From positions 1-23,986 of the IMG/VR virus record IMGVR_UViG_3300035698_006057: 23,986 nt of DNA; one strand, given 5' to 3'. The position numbers were made by a program, and so were the translations under genes. Below are positions 1 through 7,027 of this stretch, piece after piece. The notes below the pieces were generated by a model, which had not been told where the DNA came from, searched no databases, and was given only the letters and a program-made list of their open reading frames with translations. The DNA is from a virus. Positions within the stretch are counted from its first letter, which is position 1; the number at the start of each line of letters is the position of its first letter.

Positions 1-133
1 AGCCCGATTTCTTCAGGTGCGCCGTGTCATACCGCGCGGCCTCGCGGGCACGGTCGACGATCGTTGCACCGCCGGCAATCGCGGCGGCCAGTATGGCCAA
101 CAGAATGGCGGCGGTGCGGCGTGTCATCTTCAT
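1..133 (-). CDS. Small membrane or exported protein, 3' end cut by the window edge
   Basis: An ATG at 133-131 opens a frame that stays open to the left edge, giving at least 44 residues. The N-terminus is MKMTRR followed by an uninterrupted hydrophobic stretch (about residues 7-25, rich in Ala, Ile and Leu) and then charged residues. This reads as a signal peptide or N-terminal membrane anchor. A second ATG two codons later (127-125) is an alternative start. The gene begins 26 bases after the previous stop, in the same direction. It is preceded by a promoter-like TTGACA element (see 142-163), like the two clear accessory loci in this window. Function is unknown. Candidates are a lysis protein (spanin or holin-like) or a moron lipoprotein, but too little is visible to choose. 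Confidence 0.6.
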   Translation of the reverse strand, partial: MKMTRRTAAILLAILAAAIAGGATIVDRAREAARYDTAHLKKSG

Positions 134-141
134 AACCCTAT

Positions 142-163
142 ACCTATCCCGGCCCGATGTCAA
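142..163 (-). promoter_or_regulatory. Promoter-like element upstream of the left-edge gene
   Basis: On the minus strand, TTGACA (163-158) is followed by a spacer containing GGGCCGGG and then TATAGG 15 bases on (142-137) or ATAGGG 16 bases on. The -35 and the GGGCCGGG spacer match the elements at 13086-13113 and 20982-21009, but the -10 is weaker here. The -35 overlaps the stop codon of the upstream gene (160-162). Confidence 0.45.
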
Positions 164-1158
164 CTGCACGCCTCGGGCACGTCGATCGTCACCCGGGACT
201 CGGGCGTCATGTTATACAGGTGGCCGCCCGCGTCGAACTCCAGGTCGCGCTTGTAAGCGTACAGAGTCTCGTTCCCGGCGTCGTAGTACGCCGCGCCCGT
301 GTTCACGCTCAGCTTCATGCCCCGGAACGAGCCCTGATTCTCCAGGTCCCAGCCGCTGTCGCTGATTGCCGCCTCGGAATGCTCACCGAGGTACGTGAAC
401 TCCTTGCGGTTCGATTCGGCCGTGTCCTCCTGGTCGTCGCCGGCGCCCAGGTCAAACCAATACCGCGGCATCCGCAGGCTGTAGTCCCACACCACGAACA
501 TCCGCACCTGTGTCCCGGCCGGCGTGCCCGACCGCCAGTTCACCTCGCTAGACGTACCCGTGCGCCCGTCGGGCAGGTCCTCCAACTGGTCCGTTGTGCC
601 CCGCTTGAGGCGGCGCTCCTTGAACGCGTGATCGTTGTACGCCGTCGTCGTGCCCGTGATCTCGGCCCAGAACTCACGCTCGACCGGGTGCCAGAACACC
701 CACTGAAGCTGACCGGTCGTCACCTCGACCTGCCACGCCAGCACCGCCACGCCGTCGCCCAGCAGGTGCGACCCCGCCGTTGCGGGCGATGCGGGGTCGA
801 TCTCGGCAAGGTTCGTTGCCGCCACCTGTGATGAGCCCGCCGCCCCGGCAAGGGTCACCACAGCCCGCGTGCTGTTGTCGCCGGGGCTGTGGGCGTTCGC
901 CACGCCGTCGCGGTACATCCGCAGCCAGTAGGCGTTGTGATCGAAGTCGGGTCTACCCGCCGAGTCGATTACCGCGATCGTCGCCCGCGTCGAGCGGCCG
1001 CCCCGCGCTGAGGCCATCACACCGCCGCCGCTCATCATGCCGGACACGCTCATCGCGTGGACCATCGTCGCGGCATCGGCTACGCCGTTCCACTGCTTGG
1101 CGCTCAGCGGACCCTTGTGCGGGCCGTCACCCTTCTTTAGTCGGCGGATGCGTTTCAT
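160..1158 (-). CDS. Putative distal tail or baseplate structural protein
   Basis: A 332-residue protein that I do not recognise as a named family. It starts with a very basic stretch (MKRIRRLKKGDGPHKG), then a segment (LSAKQWNGVADA) of the kind found at the start of phage tail-associated proteins. The remainder is rich in Trp, Tyr, Gly, Thr and Asp and looks like beta-structure (for example the FWHPVEREFWAEITG segment near residue 155). It is the last gene of the tail block, downstream of the tape measure and one further gene, where distal tail, baseplate or fibre proteins are encoded. Its start overlaps the upstream stop by four bases (ATGA at 1155-1158), implying translational coupling. No membrane segment is seen. 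The structural role is inferred from position only. Confidence 0.55.
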   Translation of the reverse strand: MKRIRRLKKGDGPHKGPLSAKQWNGVADAATMVHAMSVSGMMSGGGVMASARGGRSTRATIAVIDSAGRPDFDHNAYWLRMYRDGVANAHSPGDNSTRAVVTLAGAAGSSQVAATNLAEIDPASPATAGSHLLGDGVAVLAWQVEVTTGQLQWVFWHPVEREFWAEITGTTTAYNDHAFKERRLKRGTTDQLEDLPDGRTGTSSEVNWRSGTPAGTQVRMFVVWDYSLRMPRYWFDLGAGDDQEDTAESNRKEFTYLGEHSEAAISDSGWDLENQGSFRGMKLSVNTGAAYYDAGNETLYAYKRDLEFDAGGHLYNMTPESRVTIDVPEACS

Positions 1159-2069
1159 GTGGTGCTCGTCGGAACGCCCAGGGATTCGAGCGTCGCCTTT
1201 TCATAGAACATGGGTACCTCACACTCCGGCCCTTGTGACCCCTGCTCCTGCGTCATGATCCGGTCGAAGTCGGATGCGGCCGCACGCCAGTAGCCGTTCC
1301 AGCCCAGCACCTCGGCGTCCACCTTCGTCCGCGCATTCTCGCGGATCAGCATCGACATTGTGAGGTTAATCACCGACGTGTCGGACGCGCTGCTCACCGC
1401 CTCGGAATCGAAGTCGACATACAGAACCGTGTTGGGCGCGAACGTCAGGCCGTACCGCTTGCTGGCCAGCGAGTTCGTGTTCACCTTGCCCTGGTACGCC
1501 TTGAAGTTATCGTCCAGCGGCTTCTTTATCCGCAGGAACGACATCGACCACGCAAGGTAGGGCACTACCCGCGACGGTACCTCCTGCTCGCCGACCTTCT
1601 GGCACAGCGGGGCATGCGCTCCGAAACTCTTTTCCCAACCCATCACATCGGGTACCGTCAGCAGTTCGTGCCCACCGCTCATCCGCTCCTGGATCAACTG
1701 ACCGCTGCCGCCGGCGTCCGGGTCATACACCACCGGCTCGTACCGCACGGTCAACAGGGCATGGTCGTAGGTCGCCAGCGGCGTTGTGCCGAGCGCCGAC
1801 GAGCACGCGCCGTCCTGCTTCGGGACCTCATCGTGCCGCTCGAACGACTCGACGGCCGTGGCCATGATGCCCGTCAGCGGTCGGTGCGGGTAGTCCTGCG
1901 GCAAGATGATATTGTTATTGTTGTCGCGCGTGCCCAACAGTTCGTTCGCCAGTTGATAGCGCGACGACCATGCGCAGCGCAGCACGCGCCGGGCGGTGAA
2001 CACCTGGTTCTCGTCCACGGCCTCGACTGGCGAACCGTCCATCTCTTCGTGGGGGATTGTGATCGGCAT
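1155..2069 (-). CDS. Putative tail structural protein downstream of tape measure
   Basis: A 304-residue soluble protein of mixed composition with no signal peptide or membrane segment. The N-terminal part (ENQVFTARRVLRCAWSSRYQ) and the internal segment SYLAWSMSFLRIKKPL-like around residue 190 do not match any family I can name. Its ATG overlaps the tape-measure stop by one base (TGATG), and its stop overlaps the next ATG, so it belongs to the same translationally coupled tail operon. The position directly after the tape measure is where siphovirus distal tail proteins are encoded, so a distal tail or baseplate hub role is plausible. No hydrolase motif is visible. Confidence 0.55.
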   Translation of the reverse strand: MPITIPHEEMDGSPVEAVDENQVFTARRVLRCAWSSRYQLANELLGTRDNNNNIILPQDYPHRPLTGIMATAVESFERHDEVPKQDGACSSALGTTPLATYDHALLTVRYEPVVYDPDAGGSGQLIQERMSGGHELLTVPDVMGWEKSFGAHAPLCQKVGEQEVPSRVVPYLAWSMSFLRIKKPLDDNFKAYQGKVNTNSLASKRYGLTFAPNTVLYVDFDSEAVSSASDTSVINLTMSMLIRENARTKVDAEVLGWNGYWRAAASDFDRIMTQEQGSQGPECEVPMFYEKATLESLGVPTSTT

Positions 2070-3709
2070 CAGTTCGACATCTCCAGTTTGAACGCCGCCG
2101 CGGCCTTCTCGCCGATCAGGTCGGCCAACTTCGCGTCGCGGCGCTGCGGGTTGGCCAGTATCTCGGCGAACCGGCCGACCAGTTCGACGATCTTCTTTCC
2201 GTCGTCCGCGATCTCCTTCGTGTTCACCGCGACCTGCTCATCCTTCGGCACGGCCTTGGATTGCAGCAGCCGCTCCTGCGTGGCTATAAACGCAGACATC
2301 ACATCAGAGACACCGCCGGTCAGGCCGGACACCTTCCCCCCCGCATCTTTCGCGGGGTCTTTGGGTCGCGTAAATGCAAGCGCTGGCGGCGTACCCTTCG
2401 GCACGAGCGACGAATCAATCAGCGAGTTCGCGAGGTTCTGTGACATCACCTCGGCGGTGCGGCGCTTGATCTCCTGCGCGACCAGCCCGGCCTCGATCCG
2501 CACCGTTTCGGCAAACGCCTTGACGCTTGACGTGTCAGTGAACCTGCCTATTAGTTCATCGACTTTGGCGATCTGGTCTTCAACCCACTTGGTCGAAAGC
2601 TGGCTGGCGAGAAGGCCCGCCAGTTTGACCGCCGCCGCCGCAATGTCTTTCAGGGCGCCGGCGATCTCAATCAGCGAGGCCAGGAACAGCTTGGCGCCGT
2701 CAAGGAATGCGCCGCTGATCCCGCTGAACTTCTCCAGTACGGACGCAAACGCATCTAGCACAAACCGCTTAACCTCCAGCACGGTCGTGCGGATCACGAC
2801 CCGGACCTTCTTCCCAAAGCTCACCACGTCACCAACGCTCACGTCCTTTAACAGCAGCTTGGCGAGGTTGAACTGTGGCGACAGGCTAAGCAGGTCCATC
2901 AGCACAAACCGAAGGTCAGCCAGTACCGCGCCGACCTGGAAGCCGACATCGCCCATGCGGGCCAGCAGGCTTGTGAACCGGCCGAACGCTTCGGATAGCT
3001 GCGTGAGGAACCCGACGCCGATCGCGGCCGCAAAGTCGTTCATCGCATTGACGAACTGTCGGAGCCGGCCAACGGGCGTTCGCGCGATCGCTTGAGCGAT
3101 CTTGTCAAAGCCCTGCTCGCGGATTGCTTTGAGCATCGCAAGCTGGGCACCCTGGATATTCCCCGCCGCCGCCATCGTCTTGATTGAATTAGAGAACGCC
3201 TCGTCAAACGCGACGTTGGCCCGCTTCAATTTAGTGAGGCCCAGCACGGGGTCATTCAACGCCATGCCAAGTTGTGTTGCTGCACCGGCAAGGTCGTTGC
3301 CCATCACGGCCGACAGGTCCAGCGCGGCCTGCATCGTCTCGTCGAATACGTTCCCCCGGATGTTCGTGTCCGTCAATAGGATCGACATCGCGTTCTGCGC
3401 CGCCTGCGCACTGAAGATCGTCGTTCGCGCGACCTCGTTGGATATGCCGATCAACTCCTCCATGCTCTTGCCGACCGCGTTGTTCGTCGCCAGCCACACT
3501 GATTGCAGCTTGGTCAAAACGTCGACCATTTCGATAGCGCCGACGACCATTTGCCGCGCCGCGAACAGCGCGGCCAGAGGCGCCGCCAGTTTCGCCACCA
3601 TGCCGAGCGTGCTCCGCAGCGCGGACCCCAGCCCCCGCAGTCCGGCGGACACGGCGTTCATGCCTTTCAGCTTGAAGTCGATCGTCGCGGTGGCAAGGCT
3701 GAACGCCAT
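2069..3709 (-). CDS. Tail tape measure protein
   Basis: A 546-residue protein, mostly helical and rich in Ala, Leu and Val. Hydrophobic stretches occur near residues 35-60 (LGMVAKLAAPLAALFAARQ) and again in the central and C-terminal thirds (near 210-235 and 335-370). The N-terminal third resembles the TP901-type tape measure core: a cluster of Ala/Leu helices followed by segments like LTKLQSVWLATNNAVGKSME and ALDLSAVMGNDLAGAATQLG. Tape measures span the tail lumen and set its length. At about 0.15 nm per residue this one would imply a tail of roughly 80 nm. It follows the tail assembly chaperone pair, the standard order in long-tailed phages. It starts at 3709, overlapping the last base region of the chaperone extension's stop (3709-3711). 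Tape measures are usually longer, so this is a short one. Confidence 0.85.
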   Translation of the reverse strand: MAFSLATATIDFKLKGMNAVSAGLRGLGSALRSTLGMVAKLAAPLAALFAARQMVVGAIEMVDVLTKLQSVWLATNNAVGKSMEELIGISNEVARTTIFSAQAAQNAMSILLTDTNIRGNVFDETMQAALDLSAVMGNDLAGAATQLGMALNDPVLGLTKLKRANVAFDEAFSNSIKTMAAAGNIQGAQLAMLKAIREQGFDKIAQAIARTPVGRLRQFVNAMNDFAAAIGVGFLTQLSEAFGRFTSLLARMGDVGFQVGAVLADLRFVLMDLLSLSPQFNLAKLLLKDVSVGDVVSFGKKVRVVIRTTVLEVKRFVLDAFASVLEKFSGISGAFLDGAKLFLASLIEIAGALKDIAAAAVKLAGLLASQLSTKWVEDQIAKVDELIGRFTDTSSVKAFAETVRIEAGLVAQEIKRRTAEVMSQNLANSLIDSSLVPKGTPPALAFTRPKDPAKDAGGKVSGLTGGVSDVMSAFIATQERLLQSKAVPKDEQVAVNTKEIADDGKKIVELVGRFAEILANPQRRDAKLADLIGEKAAAAFKLEMSN

Positions 3710-3945
3710 TAGCGGTTCATCTCCTGTGACATCTGGAGCGCATGTCGCAGACTACGCGCCTGCTGGGGGTTGCCCATCGGCTTCGCCTCGCCCTTCGTCC
3801 GCTTCGCCGCCAGCATCCACACCTGCGCCAGCGTCAGCTGGTTCACCTGCTGCGGCGTCCACCCCGCCGCGTCCATCATCCCCCGGTACAAGTCCTCCCA
3901 CCGGAAAGCCCTTGGCCTTACCGGCCGCCCCCTTCCCGCCGCCAT
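3709..3945 (-). CDS. Tail assembly chaperone, T-like extension reached by frameshift
   Basis: This 78-codon frame overlaps the end of the upstream chaperone frame and lies directly before the tape measure, as T does in the lambda G/GT pair. The conserved-looking part is the segment FRWEDLYRGMMDAAGWTPQQ and then NQLTLAQVWMLAAK, which resembles the short helical T domain. The first dozen or so residues after the ATG at 3945 are basic, low-complexity and probably a by-product of the other frame. No convincing ribosome-binding site precedes that ATG. I therefore think the frame is mainly expressed as a fusion of about 241 residues made by ribosomal frameshifting from the 3752-4435 frame. The relative frame is +1 (equivalently -2), not the usual -1. 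Independent initiation at 3945 is the alternative. Confidence 0.75.
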   Translation of the reverse strand: MAAGRGRPVRPRAFRWEDLYRGMMDAAGWTPQQVNQLTLAQVWMLAAKRTKGEAKPMGNPQQARSLRHALQMSQEMNR

Positions 3946-4435
3946 TGTCAGGCTCGTCGGGATCGTCAGGATCGTCAGGATCGCCGTCGAAGCCGCACAG
4001 GTGCATCACCTCAGTGAACATCGCCAGCATTTCAACCAGGTCGGCGATCCCGAACCACTCGCTGATTTCATCGAGCGTCGCGTCGGGCTGCTCGCGCCTC
4101 AACGAACAATGCAGTACGGTCATCACGACCTCGGGCAACTGGAGTAGCCGCTGCGTCCCGCCGGCCTCGCCCAACTCTACGACGCTCACCGCCGCGGCGG
4201 CCTCGTGGGCCATGCCGACGATCAGTCGTCGCGTGGCGTCGTCCGTCTCGGACTTGATGTCCGACAGGTACTCGGCCCGGACAATCTGTTTCATCTTCGC
4301 TTCGACCCTGCCCCAGTCGGACAGGTTCAGCGGCGATAGTAGGTATGACTGGCCGCGGAACTCATACTCGACGGGCGAGGCCGCGGCCTTGGGAAGTTCG
4401 ATCGGCCGCGCGGCGCGGCGCTGCTTGCGGTTCAT
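3752..4435 (-). CDS. Tail assembly chaperone, G-like
   Basis: A 227-residue frame. Residues 1-150 look like a folded globular domain: a basic start (MNRKQRRAARP), then EYEFRGQSYLLSPLNLSDWG, which is typical of phage tail chaperones acting on the tail tube and tape measure. Residues 150-165 are an acidic Asp/Pro repeat. After about residue 177 the sequence is Gly/Ala/Asp-rich low complexity because the same DNA encodes the T-like domain in another frame. Gene order (tail tube, this gene, overlapping second frame, tape measure) matches the conserved G/GT arrangement of long-tailed phages. The protein is a non-virion assembly factor in that family. The family call rests on order and overlap more than on sequence. 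Confidence 0.78.
   Translation of the reverse strand: MNRKQRRAARPIELPKAAASPVEYEFRGQSYLLSPLNLSDWGRVEAKMKQIVRAEYLSDIKSETDDATRRLIVGMAHEAAAAVSVVELGEAGGTQRLLQLPEVVMTVLHCSLRREQPDATLDEISEWFGIADLVEMLAMFTEVMHLCGFDGDPDDPDDPDEPDNGGGKGAAGKAKGFPVGGLVPGDDGRGGVDAAAGEPADAGAGVDAGGEADEGRGEADGQPPAGA
3904..3932 (-). promoter_or_regulatory. Candidate programmed frameshift site
   Basis: Two places in the overlap would let a P-site tRNA slip by +1 with perfect re-pairing. The first is GGG followed by G (codon 169, 3931-3929, inside the five-G run 3932-3928). The second is TTT followed by C (codon 177, 3907-3905), which can re-pair on TTC. Either route joins the G-like frame to CGG in the T-like frame and yields a 241-residue product. 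A -2 slip would reach the same frame, but re-pairing on the five-G run would be poorer. Confidence 0.55.
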
Positions 4436-4480
4436 CAGTTGGGGCTCCTGTTTGAAGGTCGGAGCCTCAGTCTAGCACGA

Positions 4481-4864
4481 CTACGCAGGCACCGTCACCG
4501 TGCCGCCCTCGAACGTGACGTTCGCCGAAGCGTTGTCACCTTCTTCGATCTCGGCGCTGGGTTCAATCCCGGTGATCACAGCGTCGGTTATCGTCCAGAA
4601 CCGCGTAGCGTTGTCATACAGCAACAGTAGCACGGTATCGCCGGGCAGCACGTCGCCCTCGATCGGTTGAACCGTGTCGACGTATACCTCGAACCGCCCG
4701 CCCTGAACATCCTTCGGGCCGGCCGTGCGCTGCTTCACGCAGTTGGTGGACGACGACGAGTAGGGCTTGGCCTCGGAGACCCAGTTGAACGACCACCGCC
4801 GGACGTGGGCCAGGGTGGTCCCGTCGGCCTTAACAAGCCCGCTGCATCCGGCGATGACTGCCAT
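4481..4864 (-). CDS. Tail tube protein (probable)
   Basis: A 127-residue protein (MAVIAGCSGLVKADGTTLAH...) with the beta-rich, Thr/Val/Gly-rich composition and length of small phage tail tube proteins. Features include an N-terminal strand pattern with RRWSFNW, a central VYVDTVQPIEGDVLPGD segment and a C-terminal end rich in alternating strands (ANVTFEGGTVTV). It lies directly before the tail assembly chaperones and tape measure, the usual place of the major tail tube gene. No sheath gene is present nearby, which argues for a siphovirus. The Shine-Dalgarno-like GGAG upstream lies in the 3' arm of an inverted repeat (4874-4910). The neighbouring 169-residue gene could instead be the tube protein, so the choice is not certain. 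Confidence 0.68.
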   Translation of the reverse strand: MAVIAGCSGLVKADGTTLAHVRRWSFNWVSEAKPYSSSSTNCVKQRTAGPKDVQGGRFEVYVDTVQPIEGDVLPGDTVLLLLYDNATRFWTITDAVITGIEPSAEIEEGDNASANVTFEGGTVTVPA

Positions 4865-4873
4865 GTTCGATTA

Positions 4874-4910
4874 CTCCGTCGTGGTCGTCGCTGGGGGCGT
4901 GGCGACGGAG
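4874..4910 (-). promoter_or_regulatory. Inverted repeat covering the tail tube ribosome-binding site
   Basis: Arms CTCCGTCG (4874-4881) and CGACGGAG (4903-4910) are perfect 8-base complements separated by 21 bases. In the minus-strand transcript the 3' arm contains the GGAG that sits about nine bases before the ATG at 4864. Folding would hide the ribosome-binding site. There is no U-run after it, so it is not a standard intrinsic terminator. Confidence 0.4.
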
Positions 4911-4927
4911 TGGGGCCGGGTCAGGGG

Positions 4928-5437
4928 TCAGACAACAATGCCGAGCACCACGATATCGTAGGTCAGCGATGCGCTCGTATCAGCGCCGTGGGTTACGTCC
5001 AGAATATCCGACGCGCCGTTCGCAATAGCGATGCCGGCCGCGCTCAGGATCGCCGTGCAGAACCACTGGCCGGGCTGAAGTTTCAGTTCGTCATTAGCGG
5101 CGGCGAACAGGGCCAGGGCGTTGGCGTTACCGCCAACCAGCAGCGTGTCGGTCGTTGAGTTGTTGCGGATGTACAGAAGCTTCAGGCCGTTGAAGTTGCT
5201 GGTGTCCTCGAAAATCTGGTCCACAAGCGCGTTGAAGTCGAGGTTGTCGGCGGCGGCCGTGGCCAGCGTGCGCGTGTCGTGCCACATATCCTCGATCGCG
5301 TTGACGCCGGCACCGTCAGACAGGGCCTGGCTGATGGCGATCGACATTGCGTTCAAGCCCGTGACGCCGGTGAGCCCGTCAACCTTGGTCTTGGTAACGT
5401 GGACATCCAGCTTGATATTCGCGCTTTGAATTGTCAT
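4928..5437 (-). CDS. Putative tail structural protein
   Basis: A 169-residue protein of unknown family. It has a beta-rich, Thr/Ala/Asn-rich sequence (for example LLYIRNNSTTDTLLVGG and the C-terminal SASLTYDIVVLGIVV), with no signal peptide, and looks like a virion beta-sandwich subunit. A GGAG lies eight bases before the ATG at 5437. It sits between the tail terminator-like gene and the probable tail tube gene, so it may be a tube-associated, tail-completion or decorating protein, or even the tube protein itself. No motif decides this. Confidence 0.6.
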   Translation of the reverse strand: MTIQSANIKLDVHVTKTKVDGLTGVTGLNAMSIAISQALSDGAGVNAIEDMWHDTRTLATAAADNLDFNALVDQIFEDTSNFNGLKLLYIRNNSTTDTLLVGGNANALALFAAANDELKLQPGQWFCTAILSAAGIAIANGASDILDVTHGADTSASLTYDIVVLGIVV

Positions 5438-5451
5438 CTGGTCGTCTCCGG

Positions 5452-5955
5452 TCAGGTGCTCACTTCGACCTTGCTAAGGCTCAGCCGGGTCTCCAGCGTC
5501 ATCACAGTGAGCCAGCCACGGGCGGCGGCACGCTCGATCTGCTCGTCGGTAGTGTAGTTGCCCATCCGCGTGTTCGCCACAAGGTCGGGCAGGCCCAGGT
5601 CGCAGGGCGCGGCGACGAACGCCCGGATCAGTTCCCAGTAGACAGGGAACGTCTGCTCGTCAAGGTAGAGCGAGCCCGTCCGCAGGCCGACCTCCCATGC
5701 GTGGAGAATCTCGACGGTCGAACCCTTCTGGTCGACTTGGCCCCCGGCGCTCATCACGTCGATCTCGGGCAGGTCGCCGTGGTGGAGGCCTTGTTTCTCC
5801 GGGCCCACCCCGTCGCCGCTCTTGGCCTGTATCCGTTTGATTCGGTTGCCGATATTGACCAGCTGGGCCAGCGGCTCGTGCTGCTCGATCACCGTCCAGA
5901 TGGCGTCGCAAACGCGGGTGAACGGGTCGGTGGTGTTCGTGGGCAGGGCGGCCAT
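5452..5955 (-). CDS. Tail terminator/completion-like protein
   Basis: A 167-residue protein. The N-terminal helix (TDPFTRVCDAIWTVIEQHEP) followed by LVNIGNRIK resembles the opening of phage minor tail (tail terminator, gpU-like) proteins, which begin with a helix that defines the subunit range and continue into an alpha/beta fold. The ending is a strand pattern (WLTVMTLETRLSLSKVEV). It lies between the gpG-like morphogenesis gene and the tail tube region, which is the terminator position in long-tailed phages. These proteins cap the tail tube and join it to the head. The call is supported mainly by position and length. Confidence 0.6.
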   Translation of the reverse strand: MAALPTNTTDPFTRVCDAIWTVIEQHEPLAQLVNIGNRIKRIQAKSGDGVGPEKQGLHHGDLPEIDVMSAGGQVDQKGSTVEILHAWEVGLRTGSLYLDEQTFPVYWELIRAFVAAPCDLGLPDLVANTRMGNYTTDEQIERAAARGWLTVMTLETRLSLSKVEVST

Positions 5956-5964
5956 GCGGGTAGT

Positions 5965-6456
5965 TTAGCGTATCGAACTCCGCACCGCCCGCTCGGCCGC
6001 CTTGATCATCTTCCCCACCGTCGCGCGGTTCGGCACCACGAGGATCGGACGCTTCGGGACGCCGCTGCCTGTCTGGTGGATCTCGGCCAGGCGGTGAAAT
6101 GTAATCCCGCCCGAGTGACCCGTCTTGGCGAACCCAACCGTTACCTTGTCGCGCCCGATCTTGAACTGCTGCCCGGTGCTGCCGCTGCCCGTCGCGTTGA
6201 ACAATTCGCCCTTATCCTTCAGGATCGTCGCCCCGCCCTTGGCCGCGATGGTCGCGGCGGCCAGCGACGGCCACTTGCCCTGATCGCTACCGCCGCGGCT
6301 CAGCGTGTTGTAACGCCGCCTGATCCGGGCCATATAGATCGCCCCCCACTGCTTGAGCATCTTCGTAACAGACGGCGACCCCGTCCGCAGGTTACGGGTG
6401 GCTCGCTTGAGGCCGCGGTCTTGGACGGTGATCTTGGCGGCGATCATTACGGGCAA
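5965..6456 (-). CDS. Virion morphogenesis protein, Mu gpG-like
   Basis: A 163-residue basic protein with the features I associate with the Mu gpG / tail-completion S family. These are an N-terminal helix rich in Arg and Lys, a segment with G-x-W-P-x-L followed by T and K (DQGKWPSLAAATIAAKGG, about residues 58-75), ILKDKGELFNAT (about 78-89), a beta section with HRLAEIHQTG, and a C-terminal basic helix. This family acts at head-tail joining or tail completion. The start ATG at 6456 overlaps the upstream gene by 10 bases. In Mu-like phages this gene commonly follows the gp36-like connector. Here the two are separated by the glycan cassette, which indicates an insertion at that junction. Confidence 0.75.
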   Translation of the reverse strand: MPVMIAAKITVQDRGLKRATRNLRTGSPSVTKMLKQWGAIYMARIRRRYNTLSRGGSDQGKWPSLAAATIAAKGGATILKDKGELFNATGSGSTGQQFKIGRDKVTVGFAKTGHSGGITFHRLAEIHQTGSGVPKRPILVVPNRATVGKMIKAAERAVRSSIR

Positions 6457-6662
6457 TCCACTGCGACCGACGTTCGGGACTTCTCCTCATCCGCCATCGC
6501 GCCATTCGTGGCGCTAATCAACTCGCCGTGCGCGTGCAATTCTACGCGAGACACACTGCTTGAGTGGGACAATACTTCCGCGGCAATCTCCGCGTTCGCT
6601 GCGTTGCCAAGCTCAAAAACGCGAGTGCCGCCAGGCCACACTTTTACATGATGCTCGTTCAT
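6447..6662 (-). CDS. Small hypothetical protein at the cassette end
   Basis: A 71-residue soluble protein. It begins MNEHHVKVWPGGTRVFELGN and has a short helix (NAANAEIAAEVLSH) and a strand-like VSRVELHAHGELIS. I do not recognise it. The start overlaps the previous stop (ATGA at 6659-6662) and its own stop overlaps the gpG-like start, so it is locked into the translation-coupled string of small genes that closes the glycan cassette. The fold could be a small alpha/beta domain. No function can be assigned. Confidence 0.55.
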   Translation of the reverse strand: MNEHHVKVWPGGTRVFELGNAANAEIAAEVLSHSSSVSRVELHAHGELISATNGAMADEEKSRTSVAVDCP

Positions 6663-6874
6663 CGCTTTAGCCCTTCCATTTGTTTAGCACCGATCAGCCG
6701 CACCTCGCAGCCGATCCCGTTGTAGTTCAGTTCCTCGGCCAGAGCATCGGCGTGGTCGCGCTCGAAGTTCGCGCCCGTCGGCTTGAACATCCGCCCTTGC
6801 GACGGCGGGTACTTCCACCAGCGGCCGTGGGCCGTCAGCCAGACGCCATAACTGTATCTGGTGGATTCGCTCAT
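6659..6874 (-). CDS. Small hypothetical protein
   Basis: I place the start at the ATG at 6874, giving 71 residues (MSESTRYSYGVWLTAHG...), because it overlaps the upstream stop in an ATGA and matches the junctions around it. A longer reading from 6946 would add an implausible basic leader overlapping the upstream gene. The protein has an aromatic-rich N-terminal half (Trp-Leu, Trp-Trp-Lys-Tyr), then a helix (FERDHADALAEELNYN) and a final strand (CEVRLI). This strand-helix-strand layout is common in small phage proteins of unknown function. Confidence 0.6.
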   Translation of the reverse strand: MSESTRYSYGVWLTAHGRWWKYPPSQGRMFKPTGANFERDHADALAEELNYNGIGCEVRLIGAKQMEGLKR

Positions 6875-7026
6875 TTTTTCCCGACGATCTTTTGCTCGAC
6901 CGGCCTCACCATGCCGCCGCACCACGGAAATTCGTAGCACATGCATCGCCGTGTACGCTTCGACTTAAAGCGACATTTCGGATTGACGCATTTACACGGA
7001 TACTTCGGCTGCCAGTACCTTGCCAC
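6871..7026 (-). CDS. Small cysteine-rich, possibly zinc-binding protein
   Basis: A frame of about 51 residues carries six cysteines as C-x-C-x4-C then C-x-C-x5-C within a basic linker (CKCVNPKCRFKSKRTRRCMC), which suggests a small zinc-binding knuckle or disulfide-stabilised mini-domain. The start is unsure. I use GTG at 7026 just after the upstream stop, as elsewhere in this string of coupled genes. An ATG at 7098 would overlap the upstream gene by about 70 bases. Another ATG at 7031 opens a different, shorter and less convincing frame. Its stop overlaps the downstream ATG (6871-6874). Function unknown. Confidence 0.45.
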   Translation of the reverse strand: MARYWQPKYPCKCVNPKCRFKSKRTRRCMCYEFPWCGGMVRPVEQKIVGKK

Positions 7027-7027
7027 C

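Noticed and set aside
1614-3095. Long plus-strand open frames across the tail genes
   Set aside because: They run opposite to clear tape-measure coding, have arginine/serine-rich unlikely composition and match no recognisable fold, so they are shadows of high-GC coding on the other strand.
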